Origin: Micromonospora ureilytica
Lineage (GTDB): Bacteria > Actinomycetota > Actinomycetes > Mycobacteriales > Micromonosporaceae
DNA: 64,000 nt
Reading direction: 5' to 3'
Assembly: GCF_015751765.1 (NCBI RefSeq)
Contig: NZ_JADOTX010000001.1
Coordinates: 4,030,001 to 4,094,000 of the forward strand
Shown: positions 26,078 through 35,914 of the stretch, piece by piece
How positions within the stretch are numbered: the first letter of the stretch is position 1
Layout of the letters: the number at the start of each line of letters is the position of its first letter
Program-made: the position numbers and the translations under genes
The notes under the pieces: generated by a model
Databases searched by the model: none
Told to the model about the DNA's origin: nothing
The model's input: only the letters and a program-made list of their open reading frames with translations

Positions 26078-26132
26078 GATCATGAAGTTATTGCCCGCCG
26101 TGGCGGCGTGTCGTGACAATAACTTCATGATC
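26078..26132. repeat. Palindromic element, GATCATG(R)AGTTA family, copy 2
   Basis: A 16-bp perfect stem: GATCATGAAGTTATTG (26078-26093) with CAATAACTTCATGATC (26117-26132), and a 23-nt loop ending in CGGCGTGTCGTGA. Compared with the copy at 18027, four stem positions differ on both arms in a compensatory way while the right half of the loop is nearly identical. It lies between convergent genes (stops at 26030 and 26144). Confidence 0.9.
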
Positions 26133-26143
26133 AACCGGGCGGG

Positions 26144-27733
26144 TCAGATCACTGCCTCGCCGGCGGGGGCGGGGGTTTCCGCGTCTACCCGGTGGGCTCG
26201 GACCTTGTGGCCGACACTGGTCAGGCAGCGGCCAGAGGGGAGGTCGAACTTCCAGCCGTGCAGCTGGCAGGTGAGCTGGTCACCGTCGACGATGCCGAAG
26301 CGGGTCAGATCCGCCTTCAGGTGCGGGCACCGCCGCTGCACCACCCAGTCGCCCAACGTGATGTCCTCGGCGTCGGTGCTGCGCTCGTGCTCGTCGTACC
26401 AGCCCTCGGCGTACTGGAGTCGCTCCTCGGAGAGGCACTTGAAGAACGCGTAGACGAACTCGTTGTACTGGCCGATCCGGGCCGCCGAGAATCGGCAGGA
26501 CAGGAAGAGCGAGTTGACCCAGTCCACCTCGTCGATGAAGAGCAGGTGCTCGATCAGCGACCGCTCCATCCGGAAGCGGTAGCGCACCTTCTCGTCCGCG
26601 TACGGCCGGACCTCCTTGCCGGGGAAGTCCACAACGATCGATTCAATCGTCTCGCCGCCCGTGCCATCGGTGCCGACCAGGTCGAAACGGACCGGGCCGC
26701 CGACCCCCTTGGCCAGGTAGATCGACTCGTCGAGCAGCGGCTCGATCCGACGCTTCATCTCGCCGAGCACGTCCACCTCGGGGTGCCGCCAGGACGCCTT
26801 CTCCGCCTCGATGATCGGGCGCTTGCGCTCCCGCATCTCCTCCAGGTGCGCGACCTTGTTCGCGAAGAACTCCTCCACCGGCACCGGGTGGGTGGTGCTC
26901 GCGCCCTCGGTGGTGACCTCGGCGACGCTGCCCGGCAGCAGCACGATCCCGTTGGTGCCGCCGACCTTGGCGTACTCCGACAGGAAGACGGACTGGTCGG
27001 GGAAGATGTTGCCCTCGTCGCCATGGATGTCGTTGAACTGCCACAGGGCGTCGTCCAGGAAGCACGGCGGGCCGGCGATCGGGAAGACGTGCGACGCCTT
27101 CAGGTCGTCGATGTAGCGCCAGGTCCGGTCGAACTGCCGGTCACGCTTCTGCTTGCCGAACGCGGTCTTCGCCGCCTGCGGCAGCTCGTAGACCATCGGG
27201 TACCAGATCGCGCCGGAGAACTGGAGCAGGTGCGCGTGCACGTGCCCCAGCTCGGCGAAGACGCTCAGGTCGGTGGGGCGGGCGTCGTTCTGGTTGAGCA
27301 GCCGCACCCCGTCGTGCTCGACCCAGAGCGACGAGTCGCCGATCGGTCCGTCGGTCGGGCTGGTCAGCGCCTGAATCATGATCTTGAGGCCGCCGGGCAG
27401 CTCCACCACCTGCTCGTTGGGCGCCTTCAGGAACTTGGTGAAGCCCAACGCACGGAACTCGTCCTCCATCTCCGAGGTGGGGAACTCGGGGAGCAGGACA
27501 GTCGCGTCCTTGGAGACGAAGTCCCGCAGGTGCTTCGCGTCGAAGTGGTCCCGGTGCAGGTGGGAGACGTACAGGTAGTCGACCTGCCCCAGGCTCTCCC
27601 AGTCCAGCAGGGAATTGTCCGGAAAAGGAAACCACGACGCGAAGTAGGCCGGGTTGACCCACGGGTCGCACAGGATGCTGCCCGCGGCCGTGTCGATCCG
27701 CATGCTGGCGTGCCCGGTTCCGGTCACTCGCAC
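26144..27733 (-). CDS. Metallo-beta-lactamase fold protein with C-terminal Rieske domain
   Basis: A 529-residue protein. The N-terminal MBL-fold (UlaG-like) domain has the metal motif HLHRDHFD near residues 58-65. The C-terminus is a Rieske [2Fe-2S] domain with CPHLKADL (C469, H471) and CQLHGWKFDLPSGRC (C489, H492). A long central region contains no domain I know. MBL and Rieske domains also combine in CMP-N-acetylneuraminate hydroxylase, but there, as I recall, the Rieske domain is N-terminal. The function is therefore inferred only as a metal-dependent, probably redox, enzyme. The GTG at 27733 is chosen because GGGGGA lies 7-8 nt upstream. Confidence 0.8.
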   Translation of the reverse strand: MRVTGTGHASMRIDTAAGSILCDPWVNPAYFASWFPFPDNSLLDWESLGQVDYLYVSHLHRDHFDAKHLRDFVSKDATVLLPEFPTSEMEDEFRALGFTKFLKAPNEQVVELPGGLKIMIQALTSPTDGPIGDSSLWVEHDGVRLLNQNDARPTDLSVFAELGHVHAHLLQFSGAIWYPMVYELPQAAKTAFGKQKRDRQFDRTWRYIDDLKASHVFPIAGPPCFLDDALWQFNDIHGDEGNIFPDQSVFLSEYAKVGGTNGIVLLPGSVAEVTTEGASTTHPVPVEEFFANKVAHLEEMRERKRPIIEAEKASWRHPEVDVLGEMKRRIEPLLDESIYLAKGVGGPVRFDLVGTDGTGGETIESIVVDFPGKEVRPYADEKVRYRFRMERSLIEHLLFIDEVDWVNSLFLSCRFSAARIGQYNEFVYAFFKCLSEERLQYAEGWYDEHERSTDAEDITLGDWVVQRRCPHLKADLTRFGIVDGDQLTCQLHGWKFDLPSGRCLTSVGHKVRAHRVDAETPAPAGEAVI

Positions 27734-27930
27734 CGCACAGTCCCCCTCAAACAGACAATCAGGTGTACGCCAAACGCTACCGGAGCGAGTCTGACCACCG
27801 CCCCGCGACGCCGGTAGTGCCATCCAGCCCGGCTGGGGAGGGCCGATGGCCAGGAAACCCCCACCCCACCGCGTCGCGCACGAGGCGTGCCAGACTAACC
27901 AAAGATCCGATCGCGAGGGAAGGACCGACA

Positions 27931-28152
27931 GTGGCAGGAAGCGAGCCGGTAACGTCGCCAGACCAGCACAAGCCCGGGCACCGCAAGGCCGGGCAGATCG
28001 GCGCCGTGCTGTCCGCACTGGCGCTGCTGGCGATGATCTGCGGCAACCACGAGGGCAAGGTCGAGGACATCTGGCTGATCGGCCTGGCCGCGCTGCTGCT
28101 GATCATCGTGATCGGCGACATCGTGCTGCGGCGCAGTGGTCTGCGCTCCTGA
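27931..28152 (+). CDS. DUF2631 small membrane protein
   Basis: A 73-residue protein with a hydrophilic start (SPDQHKPGHRKAGQ) and two predicted helices (IGAVLSALALLAMICG and IGLAALLLIIVIGDIVL). It matches the DUF2631 family of actinobacterial small membrane proteins, of unknown function. M. tuberculosis carries one in the same genomic neighbourhood. The GTG start follows GAGGGAAGGA by about 6 nt. It is convergent with the DivIVA-like gene and shares a terminator hairpin. Confidence 0.8.
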   Translation: MAGSEPVTSPDQHKPGHRKAGQIGAVLSALALLAMICGNHEGKVEDIWLIGLAALLLIIVIGDIVLRRSGLRS

Positions 28153-28180
28153 TCCGACCCACCGCCGGACGACCGGCCGA

Positions 28181-28230
28181 CGTACGCCGAGGGCCCGCCC
28201 CCACCCGGGGGACGGGCCCTCGTCCGTACG
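28181..28230. terminator. Bidirectional terminator hairpin
   Basis: GAGGGCCCG..CCCCC pairs with GGGGG..CGGGCCCTC with one bulge; CGTACG at both ends extends the stem. It lies between convergent genes (DUF2631 stop 28152 and DivIVA-like stop 28239). Confidence 0.75.
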
Positions 28231-28238
28231 CGTCGGGG

Positions 28239-29447
28239 TCAGCGGCCGAAGAGGATGTCCTGCACGTCCTTGAGCGCGGCGTCGACCTCGGCCTCGAAGT
28301 AGCCACCCGGCACCAGGCCGAACCGGAGCGTGTCCAGGTCCTTCGGGTCGACAGGCATCGGGTTGCGGCGCTGCATGCCGCCGAGCAGGGTGTCGAAGAA
28401 CCGGTCCACCTGGTCGGGGTCGTACCCGCTGCCGAACCGGCGCACCTGGAAGCTACGGCGGATCTGGTCCACCCGGTACAGGTCGCTGCCGGGCGGACCG
28501 GCCATCGGCGGACCACCCATCGGGGGACCACCCATGGGCGGGCCACCCATCGGCGGGCCGGCCACCGCGGGCGGGCCGGCCATCGGCGGACCACCCATGC
28601 CCTGCTGCGGCAACGGAGGCGGACCGGCCGGACCACGGCGCATGTCGCGCAGGTCCCGCTCCGGCATCCGGATCTCGGCCGTCATGTCGGCGCGACCGTG
28701 CCGCCCGGCCTCGAAGCCGTCGAAGCGCGGCTCCTCCGGCGGCGGCGGATAACCGCCGGGCGCCCGCTGGTCGTCGGGGCCGTACCCGCCGCGCTGATCA
28801 TCCGGGCCGTACCCACCGGGTGAGCGCTGGTCGTCCGGGCCGTACCCACCGGGGGCGCGCTGGTCGTCCGGGCCATACCCACTGGGGCCGGCGGGCAGGC
28901 CGCGCTGCGGCATGCCGTGGCCACCCATCGGGCCGGGGCCCATCGGGCCACCGGGACCCATCGGGGGCCCGGCCGGGCCACGTGGCGCGTCGTAACCACC
29001 GCCGCGAGGGGCGTCGTACCCGCCGGCGAAGGCACCTGTCGGCTCGTCGTAGCGACCGTAGGGCGGGCCGGCCTGCGCGGGCATCGGCCGGGGCGGCATC
29101 GGCTGCGGAACCATGCCCCGGTCGTCACGCATCGGCGGACCCATCCGGTCCGGTGGGCCCATCCGGTCACCCATCCGGGGGTCGGCACCGCGCCCGGCGT
29201 TGTTGCGCTCCTCCAGCTCGGCCAGCTGCCGCTCGACCCGATCCAGGTGCAGGTCGACCTGCCACTCGTCGTAGCCGTTGAAGCGGACCCGGAAGACGAC
29301 GTCGTGAACCTCCTGGGAGGCCACCGGGGCGCCGACCTGTCGGCCGTCGAGCGTCGCCTCGACCCGGTCGAGGAAGGCATCCACCTCGTCGACCTTGTAT
29401 CCCCGGCGGAGCGCCTTGCGCCGGAAACGCTGACCCTGACTCGCCAC
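28239..29447 (-). CDS. DivIVA-domain protein with long Gly/Pro/Met-rich linker
   Basis: A 402-residue protein with two DivIVA-like modules. The first is at the N-terminus (FRRKALRRGYKVDEVDAFLDRVEATL, then a coiled segment DLHLDRVERQLAELEERNN). The second is at the C-terminus (FQVRRFGSGYDPDQVDRFFDTLL). Between them is about 230 residues of low-complexity linker with four GYGPDDQR repeats and runs of GPPMGGPPM. DivIVA modules bind curved membrane and scaffold polar growth; this variant is not the main Wag31 protein. GGAGA precedes the GTG start by 4 nt. It lies 31 bp after rlmN on the same strand. Confidence 0.85.
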   Translation of the reverse strand: MASQGQRFRRKALRRGYKVDEVDAFLDRVEATLDGRQVGAPVASQEVHDVVFRVRFNGYDEWQVDLHLDRVERQLAELEERNNAGRGADPRMGDRMGPPDRMGPPMRDDRGMVPQPMPPRPMPAQAGPPYGRYDEPTGAFAGGYDAPRGGGYDAPRGPAGPPMGPGGPMGPGPMGGHGMPQRGLPAGPSGYGPDDQRAPGGYGPDDQRSPGGYGPDDQRGGYGPDDQRAPGGYPPPPEEPRFDGFEAGRHGRADMTAEIRMPERDLRDMRRGPAGPPPLPQQGMGGPPMAGPPAVAGPPMGGPPMGGPPMGGPPMAGPPGSDLYRVDQIRRSFQVRRFGSGYDPDQVDRFFDTLLGGMQRRNPMPVDPKDLDTLRFGLVPGGYFEAEVDAALKDVQDILFGR

Positions 29448-29478
29448 TATGTCTCCTGGTCTCGTTCGCCACGCCCGG

Positions 29479-30636
29479 TCACGCCGGTGCCTCTCCGGCG
29501 CGGTCGGTGAAGGTGTCGTTGTCCTCGGCGGCGGCGAGCTGGCCACACGCGCCGTCGATCTCGCGACCTCGGGTGTCCCGAACTGTGGTGGACACCCCGG
29601 CATCGCGCAACCGCCGGACGAACTCCCGCTCGACCGGCTTCGGGCTCGCGTCCCAGCGGCTGCCCGGCGTCGGATTGAGCGGAATGAGGTTCACGTGCGC
29701 CAATTTGCCGGCCAGCAGCCGTCCGAGCAGGTCGGCTCGCCACGGCTGGTCGTTCACGTCCTTGATCATCGCGTACTCGATCGACACGCGACGGCCCGTC
29801 CGGGCGGCGTAGTCCCACGCTGCGTCCAGCACCTCGGCTACCTTCCAGCGCTGGTTTACCGGCACGAGTTCGTCGCGCAGATCATCATCGGGCGCGTGCA
29901 ACGACAACGCAAGGGTCACTGAGAGGTCTTCGCTGGCCAGTCGGCGGATGGCCGGAACCAGGCCGACCGTGGAAACGGTGATGTGCCGCTGGGACAGGCC
30001 GAGCCCCTCCGGGGCCGGGCTGACCAGCCGACGGATCGCCGCGATCACCCGGTTGTAGTTGGCCAGCGGCTCGCCCATGCCCATGAAGACGACACGCGAC
30101 AGCCTCGGCGGGGAACCAGCGACCACGCCGGAGGCAGCCACCCCGGCCATGTACACCGCCTGGTCGACGATCTCCGCCGTCGACAGGTTGCGGGTCAGCC
30201 CGGCCTGGCCGGTCGCGCAGAACGGACAGGCCATGCCGCAACCCGCCTGGCTGGAGATGCAGACGGTCACCCGGTCCGGGTAGCCCATCAGCACGCTCTC
30301 CACCAGCGCACCGTCGTGCAGCCGCCAGAGCGCCTTGCGGGTCGCGCCGTCGTCGCAGGCCAGCTCGCGAACCGGGTTGAGCAACGTCGGCAGCAACTGG
30401 TCGGCCAGCCGCTCCCGGGTCGCCGCGGGAAGATCGGTCATCGCCTGCGGGTCGCGGACCAACCGCCCGAAGTAGTGGTTGGAGATCTGCTTGGCGCGGA
30501 AGGCCGGCTCCCCCAGCCCGGTGACCAACGCCTGGCGGCCGGCCAGGTCCAGGTCAGCGAGGTGCTGAGGAGGCATGGAGGCCCGGCGCGCGGCGGGGGC
30601 GACCGAGATGGCGGGGATCAGGGGCAGGCTCGTCAT
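29479..30636 (-). CDS. rlmN: 23S rRNA (adenine-2503-C2)-methyltransferase
   Basis: RlmN is a radical-SAM enzyme that methylates A2503 of 23S rRNA and A37 of some tRNAs. The 385-residue protein has the cluster motif [11 protein letters not shown] and the GMGEPLANY motif of SAM binding. The C-terminal region ends at [18 protein letters not shown], with the conserved catalytic Cys. Length is normal. It lies between cdsA and the DivIVA-like gene in the usual actinobacterial order. Confidence 0.97.
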   Translation of the reverse strand: MTSLPLIPAISVAPAARRASMPPQHLADLDLAGRQALVTGLGEPAFRAKQISNHYFGRLVRDPQAMTDLPAATRERLADQLLPTLLNPVRELACDDGATRKALWRLHDGALVESVLMGYPDRVTVCISSQAGCGMACPFCATGQAGLTRNLSTAEIVDQAVYMAGVAASGVVAGSPPRLSRVVFMGMGEPLANYNRVIAAIRRLVSPAPEGLGLSQRHITVSTVGLVPAIRRLASEDLSVTLALSLHAPDDDLRDELVPVNQRWKVAEVLDAAWDYAARTGRRVSIEYAMIKDVNDQPWRADLLGRLLAGKLAHVNLIPLNPTPGSRWDASPKPVEREFVRRLRDAGVSTTVRDTRGREIDGACGQLAAAEDNDTFTDRAGEAPA

Positions 30637-30740
30637 GGCTGGTCCAGTGTGTCACGCCGTCTGCGGCGGATGCCGGTCCGGAGGTGTCGAACGGGCTGCG
30701 ACCGCCGCAGCCGGATGGCCAGGTAGCCGTGATTCATACC

Positions 30741-32120
30741 TCAGCTCACCACCGGCACGAGGACCGCCAACAGCAGGTAGGCCGTCGGCACCGCGAACAG
30801 AATCGAGTCCAGTCGGTCCATCAGACCGCCGTGGCCGGGCAGCAGGTTACTCATGTCCTTCACGCCGAGATCCCGCTTGATCATCGACTCGGCCAGGTCG
30901 CCGAGGACCGCCGCGCAGGAGACGGCCACCCCGAACAGCGCACCCCACCAGGGGGCCACCTCGAACATCAGCCACAGCAGCAACGCGCTACCCAGGGCCG
31001 CCGCGGTGACCGAGCCGGCGAAGCCCTCCCAGGACTTCTTCGGGCTGATCGACGGGGCCATCGGGTGACGGCCGAAGGAGACGCCGGCGGCGTACCCACC
31101 GGTGTCGGAGAGGACCACCCCGATCAGCGTGGCCAGGATGCGCAGGTGGCCGTCGCCGGGGGCCGCCGCCAGCAACGCCGCGAAACCGGCGAGGAACGGC
31201 ACGTAGACGGCGATCAGGGTGGCCGCGGTGAGATCCCGCTGGAAGCCGGCCGGCCCGTCACCCAACCGCCAGATCATGGTGCCCAGCACCGTGACCAGCA
31301 GCCCCAGGCTGAGCGCGTCCGGGCCGGCGTACCAGGCCAGACCCACTGTCAACACGCCACCGCCGATCAGTGGCACCAGCGGCGGGTGCGCACCGCTGCG
31401 CCGGACCGCGCGGGCCATCTCCCACATGCCGACGGCGACCGCGGCGGCGATCACCGGCAGGAACGCCAACGGGTAGACGACAAGCGGCACCACGATCAGC
31501 GCGCCGAGGCCGAGGCCGACCCCGATCGCCGCAGGAAGGTTGCGCCCGGCCCGGCCGTTGCCCAGCTGCTGGGTGGCAGGTCGGTCGAGACTGGCCCGAC
31601 GCCGGCCCTTCGGCCGTCGACCGGTCGTCGGAGCCTCGTCCGGCGCCACCTCCGCCCGGACGGGCGCGAGCTGCTCGGTCGGGTACCCCGGGTCGTCGAG
31701 GCGGGCCGGATGGCTCGGCTCGTCGAAACGCACACGGTCCGGGCCGTCGTAACGGGGCGGCCCGTCGCCGGCGGCGGGAGGTCGGTCCGGGTACCGGTCA
31801 CCGCGACCCCGGTCGTCGTACCGGTCGGGCTGGTTGCGGTCGTCCACGTGCCGGTCGAGGTCGTCGAAACGATCGTGCCGGTCACGGTCGTCGAAACGAT
31901 CATCCGGTCGGACCGGGCGGCCACGCTCGTCGTACGGATCCGCGGCGTGCGGGTCGGCGTACGGTCGGGCGTGCGGGTCGGCGTACAGCTCAGGGCCGGC
32001 GGCCGGACGGCGGCTCCACTGGCCGGCCTCCAGCTCCTGCTCCGGCCAGGGCAGCGCCACCGGGCGCTCCGGCCGGTCCCAGCCGCGAGGCTCGCTACCG
32101 TAGGGGTCGGGGTGGGACAT
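30741..32120 (-). CDS. cdsA: Phosphatidate cytidylyltransferase with disordered N-terminus
   Basis: CdsA makes CDP-diacylglycerol from phosphatidate and CTP in the cytoplasmic membrane. The C-terminal 270 residues carry about eight helices and the CDS signature SMIKRDLGVKDMSNLLPGHGG followed by MDRLDS. The first 190 residues are hydrophilic and repetitive, full of Asp, Arg, His and Pro (DDRFDDRDRHDRFDD). Such extensions are common in actinobacterial CdsA and have no known role. The start at 32120 is the first ATG after stops in frame; no strong ribosome site. Confidence 0.93.
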   Translation of the reverse strand: MSHPDPYGSEPRGWDRPERPVALPWPEQELEAGQWSRRPAAGPELYADPHARPYADPHAADPYDERGRPVRPDDRFDDRDRHDRFDDLDRHVDDRNQPDRYDDRGRGDRYPDRPPAAGDGPPRYDGPDRVRFDEPSHPARLDDPGYPTEQLAPVRAEVAPDEAPTTGRRPKGRRRASLDRPATQQLGNGRAGRNLPAAIGVGLGLGALIVVPLVVYPLAFLPVIAAAVAVGMWEMARAVRRSGAHPPLVPLIGGGVLTVGLAWYAGPDALSLGLLVTVLGTMIWRLGDGPAGFQRDLTAATLIAVYVPFLAGFAALLAAAPGDGHLRILATLIGVVLSDTGGYAAGVSFGRHPMAPSISPKKSWEGFAGSVTAAALGSALLLWLMFEVAPWWGALFGVAVSCAAVLGDLAESMIKRDLGVKDMSNLLPGHGGLMDRLDSILFAVPTAYLLLAVLVPVVS

Positions 32121-32388
32121 CACGCACCGCGAGGCGACACGAGACCCACCACATGACGCAAGACCACAAGCATCCCCTACACGTGCGATGTTCCTCCGAT
32201 TGACCGCCCCGACGGTCGGTCGATCCCCGGTGTTCACCACCCGGTGGCCGGGAATCCTGCCGAGCCTACTGCACACACCGGATCGGCACGGCGGACGAGG
32301 CACGCCTTCGGACGCCACCCCTCGCCGCCAGGCCGCCCGCCAGCGACGCAGACCCATCCGGTACGGCAGACTCGGCTGATCTACGGCA

Positions 32389-32422
32389 CGAGGCCCGTTC
32401 CCGACGTCGGGAACGGGCCTCG
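32389..32422 (-). terminator. Terminator after frr
   Basis: CGAGGCCCGTTCCCGA pairs perfectly with its complement (32407-32422), with almost no loop. It lies 31 bp after the frr stop codon. The remaining part of the 333-bp gap up to cdsA (32121-32388) shows no gene and should hold the cdsA promoter, which I could not pin down. Confidence 0.75.
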
Positions 32423-32453
32423 GAGCGTCGCAATCCGTCCGACCGGCGGACGA

Positions 32454-33011
32454 TCACACCTCGAGTAGCTCGGTTTCCTTGTGCTTCACCAGGTCGTCGA
32501 TGCTGGCCACGTACCGCTGGGTCAGGTCGTCGAGTTCCTTCTCGGCACGGCGACCGTCGTCCTCGCCGGCCTCGCCGTCCTTGACGATCCGGTCCAGCTC
32601 CTCCTTGCCACGGCGGCGGACGTTGCGGATCGCCACCTTGGCCTCCTCGCCCTTGTGCCGAGCCACCTTGATCATGTCGCGGCGGCGTTCCTCGGTCATC
32701 TGCGGGAGCAGGATGCGCAGCTGGTTGCCCTCGTTGTTCGGGTTCACCCCGAGGTCCGAGTCGCGGATCGCCTTCTCCATCGCGTTGATCTGCGAGTTGT
32801 CGTACGGCTTGATGATGGCCATCCGCGGCTCGGGGACCGCGATGGACGCCATCTGCGTCAGCGGCGTGGGCGTGCCGTAGTAGTCGATGATGACCTTGGA
32901 GAACATGGCGGCGTTGGCGCGACCGGTACGGATGGCGCCGAACTCCTCCTTGGCGTGCTCAACCGCACGCTCCATCTTTTCCTCGGCCTCGAGGAGGGTG
33001 TCGTCGATCAC
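32454..33011 (-). CDS. frr: Ribosome recycling factor
   Basis: RRF splits the post-termination ribosome with EF-G. The 185-residue protein is of standard length and shows the family core: [22 protein letters not shown], then [14 protein letters not shown] and the conserved C-terminal helix region [24 protein letters not shown] start with GAGGAG upstream. It follows pyrH by 82 bp on the same strand, the usual arrangement. Confidence 0.98.
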   Translation of the reverse strand: MIDDTLLEAEEKMERAVEHAKEEFGAIRTGRANAAMFSKVIIDYYGTPTPLTQMASIAVPEPRMAIIKPYDNSQINAMEKAIRDSDLGVNPNNEGNQLRILLPQMTEERRRDMIKVARHKGEEAKVAIRNVRRRGKEELDRIVKDGEAGEDDGRRAEKELDDLTQRYVASIDDLVKHKETELLEV

Positions 33012-33093
33012 CGGTCTCCTCGCCTCCTTCTGTGCTCGTCGTGGGCTCTGCTGAAAGTCGTCAGACCGCTGCTGTCGTCGCCGTCGGCGGGAC

Positions 33094-33861
33094 TCAGGCG
33101 GTGATCAGGGTGCCGATCTTGTCGCCACCCACCGCGCGGATGATGGTGTCGTCACCCTGCGCGCCGAAGACCAGCATCGGCAGGCCGTTCTCCATACAGA
33201 GGCTGAACGCCGCCGCGTCGGCCACCCGCAGGTTGCGGCGCAGCGCCTCGGAGAAGGTGATCGAGTCGAGCTTGCTGGCGGTGGGGTCGATCCGCGGGTC
33301 GGCGGTGTAGACGCCGTCCACGCCGTTCTTGCTCATCAGCACCACGTCGGCCCGGATCTCCAGCGCCCGCTGGGCGGCCACCGTGTCGGTGGAGAAGTAC
33401 GGCATCCCCGCGCCGGCGCCGAAGATGACCACACGGCCCTTCTCCAGGTGCCGGATGGCCCGCAGCGGAATGTACGGCTCGGCGACCTGGGCCATCGTGA
33501 TGGCGCTCTGCACCCGGGTCTCGATGCCCTCCTTCTCCAGGAAGTCCTGGAGCGCGAGGCAGTTCATCACGGTGCCGAGCATGCCCATGTAGTCGGCACG
33601 GGCCCGGTCCATCCCACGCTTCTGCAGCTCCGCGCCGCGGAAGAAGTTGCCGCCGCCAACCACCACGGAAACCTGCACGCCGCGGCGGACCACTGTGGCG
33701 ATCTGCCGGGCGATGGCCTGGACGACGTCCGGGTCGACGCCGATCGCGCCGCCACCGAAGACCTCGCCGGAGAGCTTCAGCACCACCCGGCGGGCACGTC
33801 CCGGCGGTGGTGCCGTCGGATCGTCCAGCTCCAGCGTCCGGTCACTCACAACCTGCGTCAT
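33094..33861 (-). CDS. pyrH: UMP kinase
   Basis: Uridylate kinase of the bacterial amino-acid-kinase type, which converts UMP to UDP. The 255-residue protein starts with a short extra tail before [15 protein letters not shown]. It has [28 protein letters not shown] and [22 protein letters not shown], all typical. It lies between tsf and frr. Confidence 0.98.
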   Translation of the reverse strand: MTQVVSDRTLELDDPTAPPPGRARRVVLKLSGEVFGGGAIGVDPDVVQAIARQIATVVRRGVQVSVVVGGGNFFRGAELQKRGMDRARADYMGMLGTVMNCLALQDFLEKEGIETRVQSAITMAQVAEPYIPLRAIRHLEKGRVVIFGAGAGMPYFSTDTVAAQRALEIRADVVLMSKNGVDGVYTADPRIDPTASKLDSITFSEALRRNLRVADAAAFSLCMENGLPMLVFGAQGDDTIIRAVGGDKIGTLITA

Positions 33862-33933
33862 CCGCCCCGCCCTTCCCCACGCGCACGCCCCGTGCGGCGC
33901 GTACCGCGAACCTGCCGCTGCCGACCCTATGTG

Positions 33934-33979
33934 ACGAGGAGGCCGCGGTGCCTGTCACGTACACCGGCGGCCTCCTCGT
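33934..33979 (-). terminator. Terminator after tsf
   Basis: ACGAGGAGGCCGC (33934-33946) pairs with its complement (33967-33979), and CGGTG/CACCG extends the stem inward. It lies 44 bp after the tsf stop and separates tsf from pyrH. Confidence 0.75.
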
Positions 33980-34022
33980 TTATGTCTCCTGCCCACGGGC
34001 GCGCGCGGCGCCCGGTGGCGGC

Positions 34023-34850
34023 TCAGGCCTGGCCGACCTCGAACCGCACGAAGCGGGTGACCTCGATGCCGGCCTCGGCCAGCAGCTGCTTCACCGACTT
34101 CTTGTTGTCAGAGACGGACGACTGCTCGATCAGGACGAAGTCCTTGAAGAAGGAGTTCACCCGACCCTCGATGATCTTCGGCAGGGCCGCCTCGGGCTTC
34201 TTCTCCTCGCGGGCGGTCTGCTCGGCGATGCGCCGCTCGGACTCGACGACCTCAGCCGGAACCTCGTCCCGGGTGAGGTACTTCGGCCGCATCGCGGCGA
34301 TCTGCATGGCCACACCACGGGCGTCGGCGTCGCCGGCCTCGTCGGTCTTGCCGGTGTACGACACCAGCACGCCAACGGCCGGCGGCAGGTCCTGGGCCTT
34401 GCGGTGCAGGTAGACGGCGGTGGTGCCCTCGACCCGGGCGAACCGGTTGAGCACCAGCTTCTCGCCGATCTTGGCGGACTGCTCCTGGATCAGGTCCGCG
34501 ATGACCTTGCCGTCGAGCTCGGAGGCGAGCAGCTCCTCGGCGGAGTTCACGCCGGCGCGCTCACCGTGCTCGACCAGCTGCTGGCCCAGCGCGATGAACG
34601 ACTCGGTCTTGGCGACGAAGTCGGTCTCGCAGTTGAGCTCGAGCAGCGCCTTGCCGGAGTGGGCGACCAGGCCGTTCGCGGCCGTACGGCCGGCCCGCTT
34701 GCCAACGTCCTTGGCGCCCTTGACGCGCAGGATCTCGACGGCCTTGTCGAAGTCGCCCTCGGCCTCGGTCAGCGCCTTCTTGCTGTCCATCATGCCGGCG
34801 CCGGTGAGGTCGCGGAGCTTCTTGACGTCCGCGGCGGTGATTTGGGACAT
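34023..34850 (-). CDS. tsf: Elongation factor Ts
   Basis: EF-Ts recycles EF-Tu by GDP release. The 275-residue protein has [19 protein letters not shown] and the catalytic TDFVAK motif ([15 protein letters not shown]). Length is normal for actinobacteria. It follows rpsB, separated by a hairpin, so it may also have its own promoter. Confidence 0.98.
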   Translation of the reverse strand: MSQITAADVKKLRDLTGAGMMDSKKALTEAEGDFDKAVEILRVKGAKDVGKRAGRTAANGLVAHSGKALLELNCETDFVAKTESFIALGQQLVEHGERAGVNSAEELLASELDGKVIADLIQEQSAKIGEKLVLNRFARVEGTTAVYLHRKAQDLPPAVGVLVSYTGKTDEAGDADARGVAMQIAAMRPKYLTRDEVPAEVVESERRIAEQTAREEKKPEAALPKIIEGRVNSFFKDFVLIEQSSVSDNKKSVKQLLAEAGIEVTRFVRFEVGQA

Positions 34851-34931
34851 GGCTCTCTCTTCGGTGTTGAGACGGCGTGTGGATGGTCAGAGGTGCCGGT
34901 TACCCGGATCCGGGCGGATCGTGCCCGGCGT

Positions 34932-34980
34932 ACCGTCGCTGCCCGCCGTTCGCGAAAACGGACGGCGGGGCAGCGACGGT
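34932..34980 (-). terminator. Hairpin between rpsB and tsf
   Basis: ACCGTCGCTGCCCGCCGT pairs with the complementary strand at 34962-34980 with one bulged C. It is a long stem right after the rpsB stop codon. It probably attenuates or terminates rpsB mRNA before tsf. Confidence 0.75.
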
Positions 34981-34984
34981 GCGA

Positions 34985-35914
34985 TCACTCCGCGGCGGCG
35001 GCGGCCGGCTGCTCGGTGGCGGCCTGCGCCGGCTGCTCCGGGGTGGCGGGCTGCTCGGCGGCGGCAGCGGCGGGCTGCTCGGCCGCGGCGGCCGGAGCAG
35101 CCGGAGCAGCCGGAGCGGCCGACTCGTCGGCCTTCTTCGGCTCGAGCAGCTCGCGCTCCCACTCGGTCAGCGGCTCGTCGCTCGCGACACCCTCGGGCTT
35201 CTCGTCGTTGCCCCGGCGACGGCCAGAACGCGCGATCAGACCATCCGCGACGGCGGCGGCGACGACCTTGGTCAGCAGCTCGGCCGAGCGGATCGCGTCG
35301 TCGTTACCCGGGATCGGGAAGTCGACCTCGTCCGGGTCACAGTTGGTGTCCAGCACCGCGATGACCGGGATGCCCAGCTTGCGGGCCTCGTCGACAGCGA
35401 TGTGCTCCTTCTTGGTGTCGACGATCCACACCGCGGCGGGAAGCTTCTGCATGTCCCGCAGGCCACCGAGGGTGCGGGTCAGCTTGATCTTCTCGCGGGA
35501 GAGCTGCAGGGTCTCCTTCTTGGTGTAACCGGCGGCGGTGCCGCTGAGGTCACCCAGGCCCTCCAGCTCCTTCATCCGCTGGAGCCGCTTGTACACGGTC
35601 TGGAAGTTGGTCAGCATGCCACCGAGCCAGCGGTGGTTGACGTACGGCTGGCCGACCCGGGTCGCCTGGTCGGCAATCGCCTCCTGGGCCTGCTTCTTGG
35701 TGCCGACGAACAGGATGCTGCCACCCTCGGCGACGGTCCCACGCACGAACTCGTACGCCTTCTCGATGTACTCGAGGGTCTGGCGCAGGTCGATGATGTA
35801 GATGCCGTTGCGCTCGGTCATGATGAAGCGCTTCATCTTCGGGTTCCAGCGCCGGGTCTGGTGCCCGAAGTGGACACCGCTCTCCAGCAGCTGACGCATG
35901 GTCACGACGGCCAT
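34985..35914 (-). CDS. rpsB: 30S ribosomal protein S2 with Ala/Glu/Pro-rich tail
   Basis: Ribosomal protein S2, 309 residues. The core has [42 protein letters not shown] and [17 protein letters not shown]. After the core (about residue 255) an extra tail of about 50 residues consists almost only of Ala, Glu, Gln and Pro ([20 protein letters not shown]). AAGGAG lies 9 nt before the ATG. The upstream 250 bp hold a TACACT box at 36096-36101 that could be the promoter, implying a long leader. Confidence 0.98.
   Translation of the reverse strand: MAVVTMRQLLESGVHFGHQTRRWNPKMKRFIMTERNGIYIIDLRQTLEYIEKAYEFVRGTVAEGGSILFVGTKKQAQEAIADQATRVGQPYVNHRWLGGMLTNFQTVYKRLQRMKELEGLGDLSGTAAGYTKKETLQLSREKIKLTRTLGGLRDMQKLPAAVWIVDTKKEHIAVDEARKLGIPVIAVLDTNCDPDEVDFPIPGNDDAIRSAELLTKVVAAAVADGLIARSGRRRGNDEKPEGVASDEPLTEWERELLEPKKADESAAPAAPAAPAAAAEQPAAAAAEQPATPEQPAQAATEQPAAAAAE

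Noticed and set aside
26144..28018. Longer 624-residue start for the MBL/Rieske protein
   Set aside because: The first 95 residues are low-complexity and overlap the DUF2631 gene region; GTG at 27733 has a ribosome site and gives the domain start.
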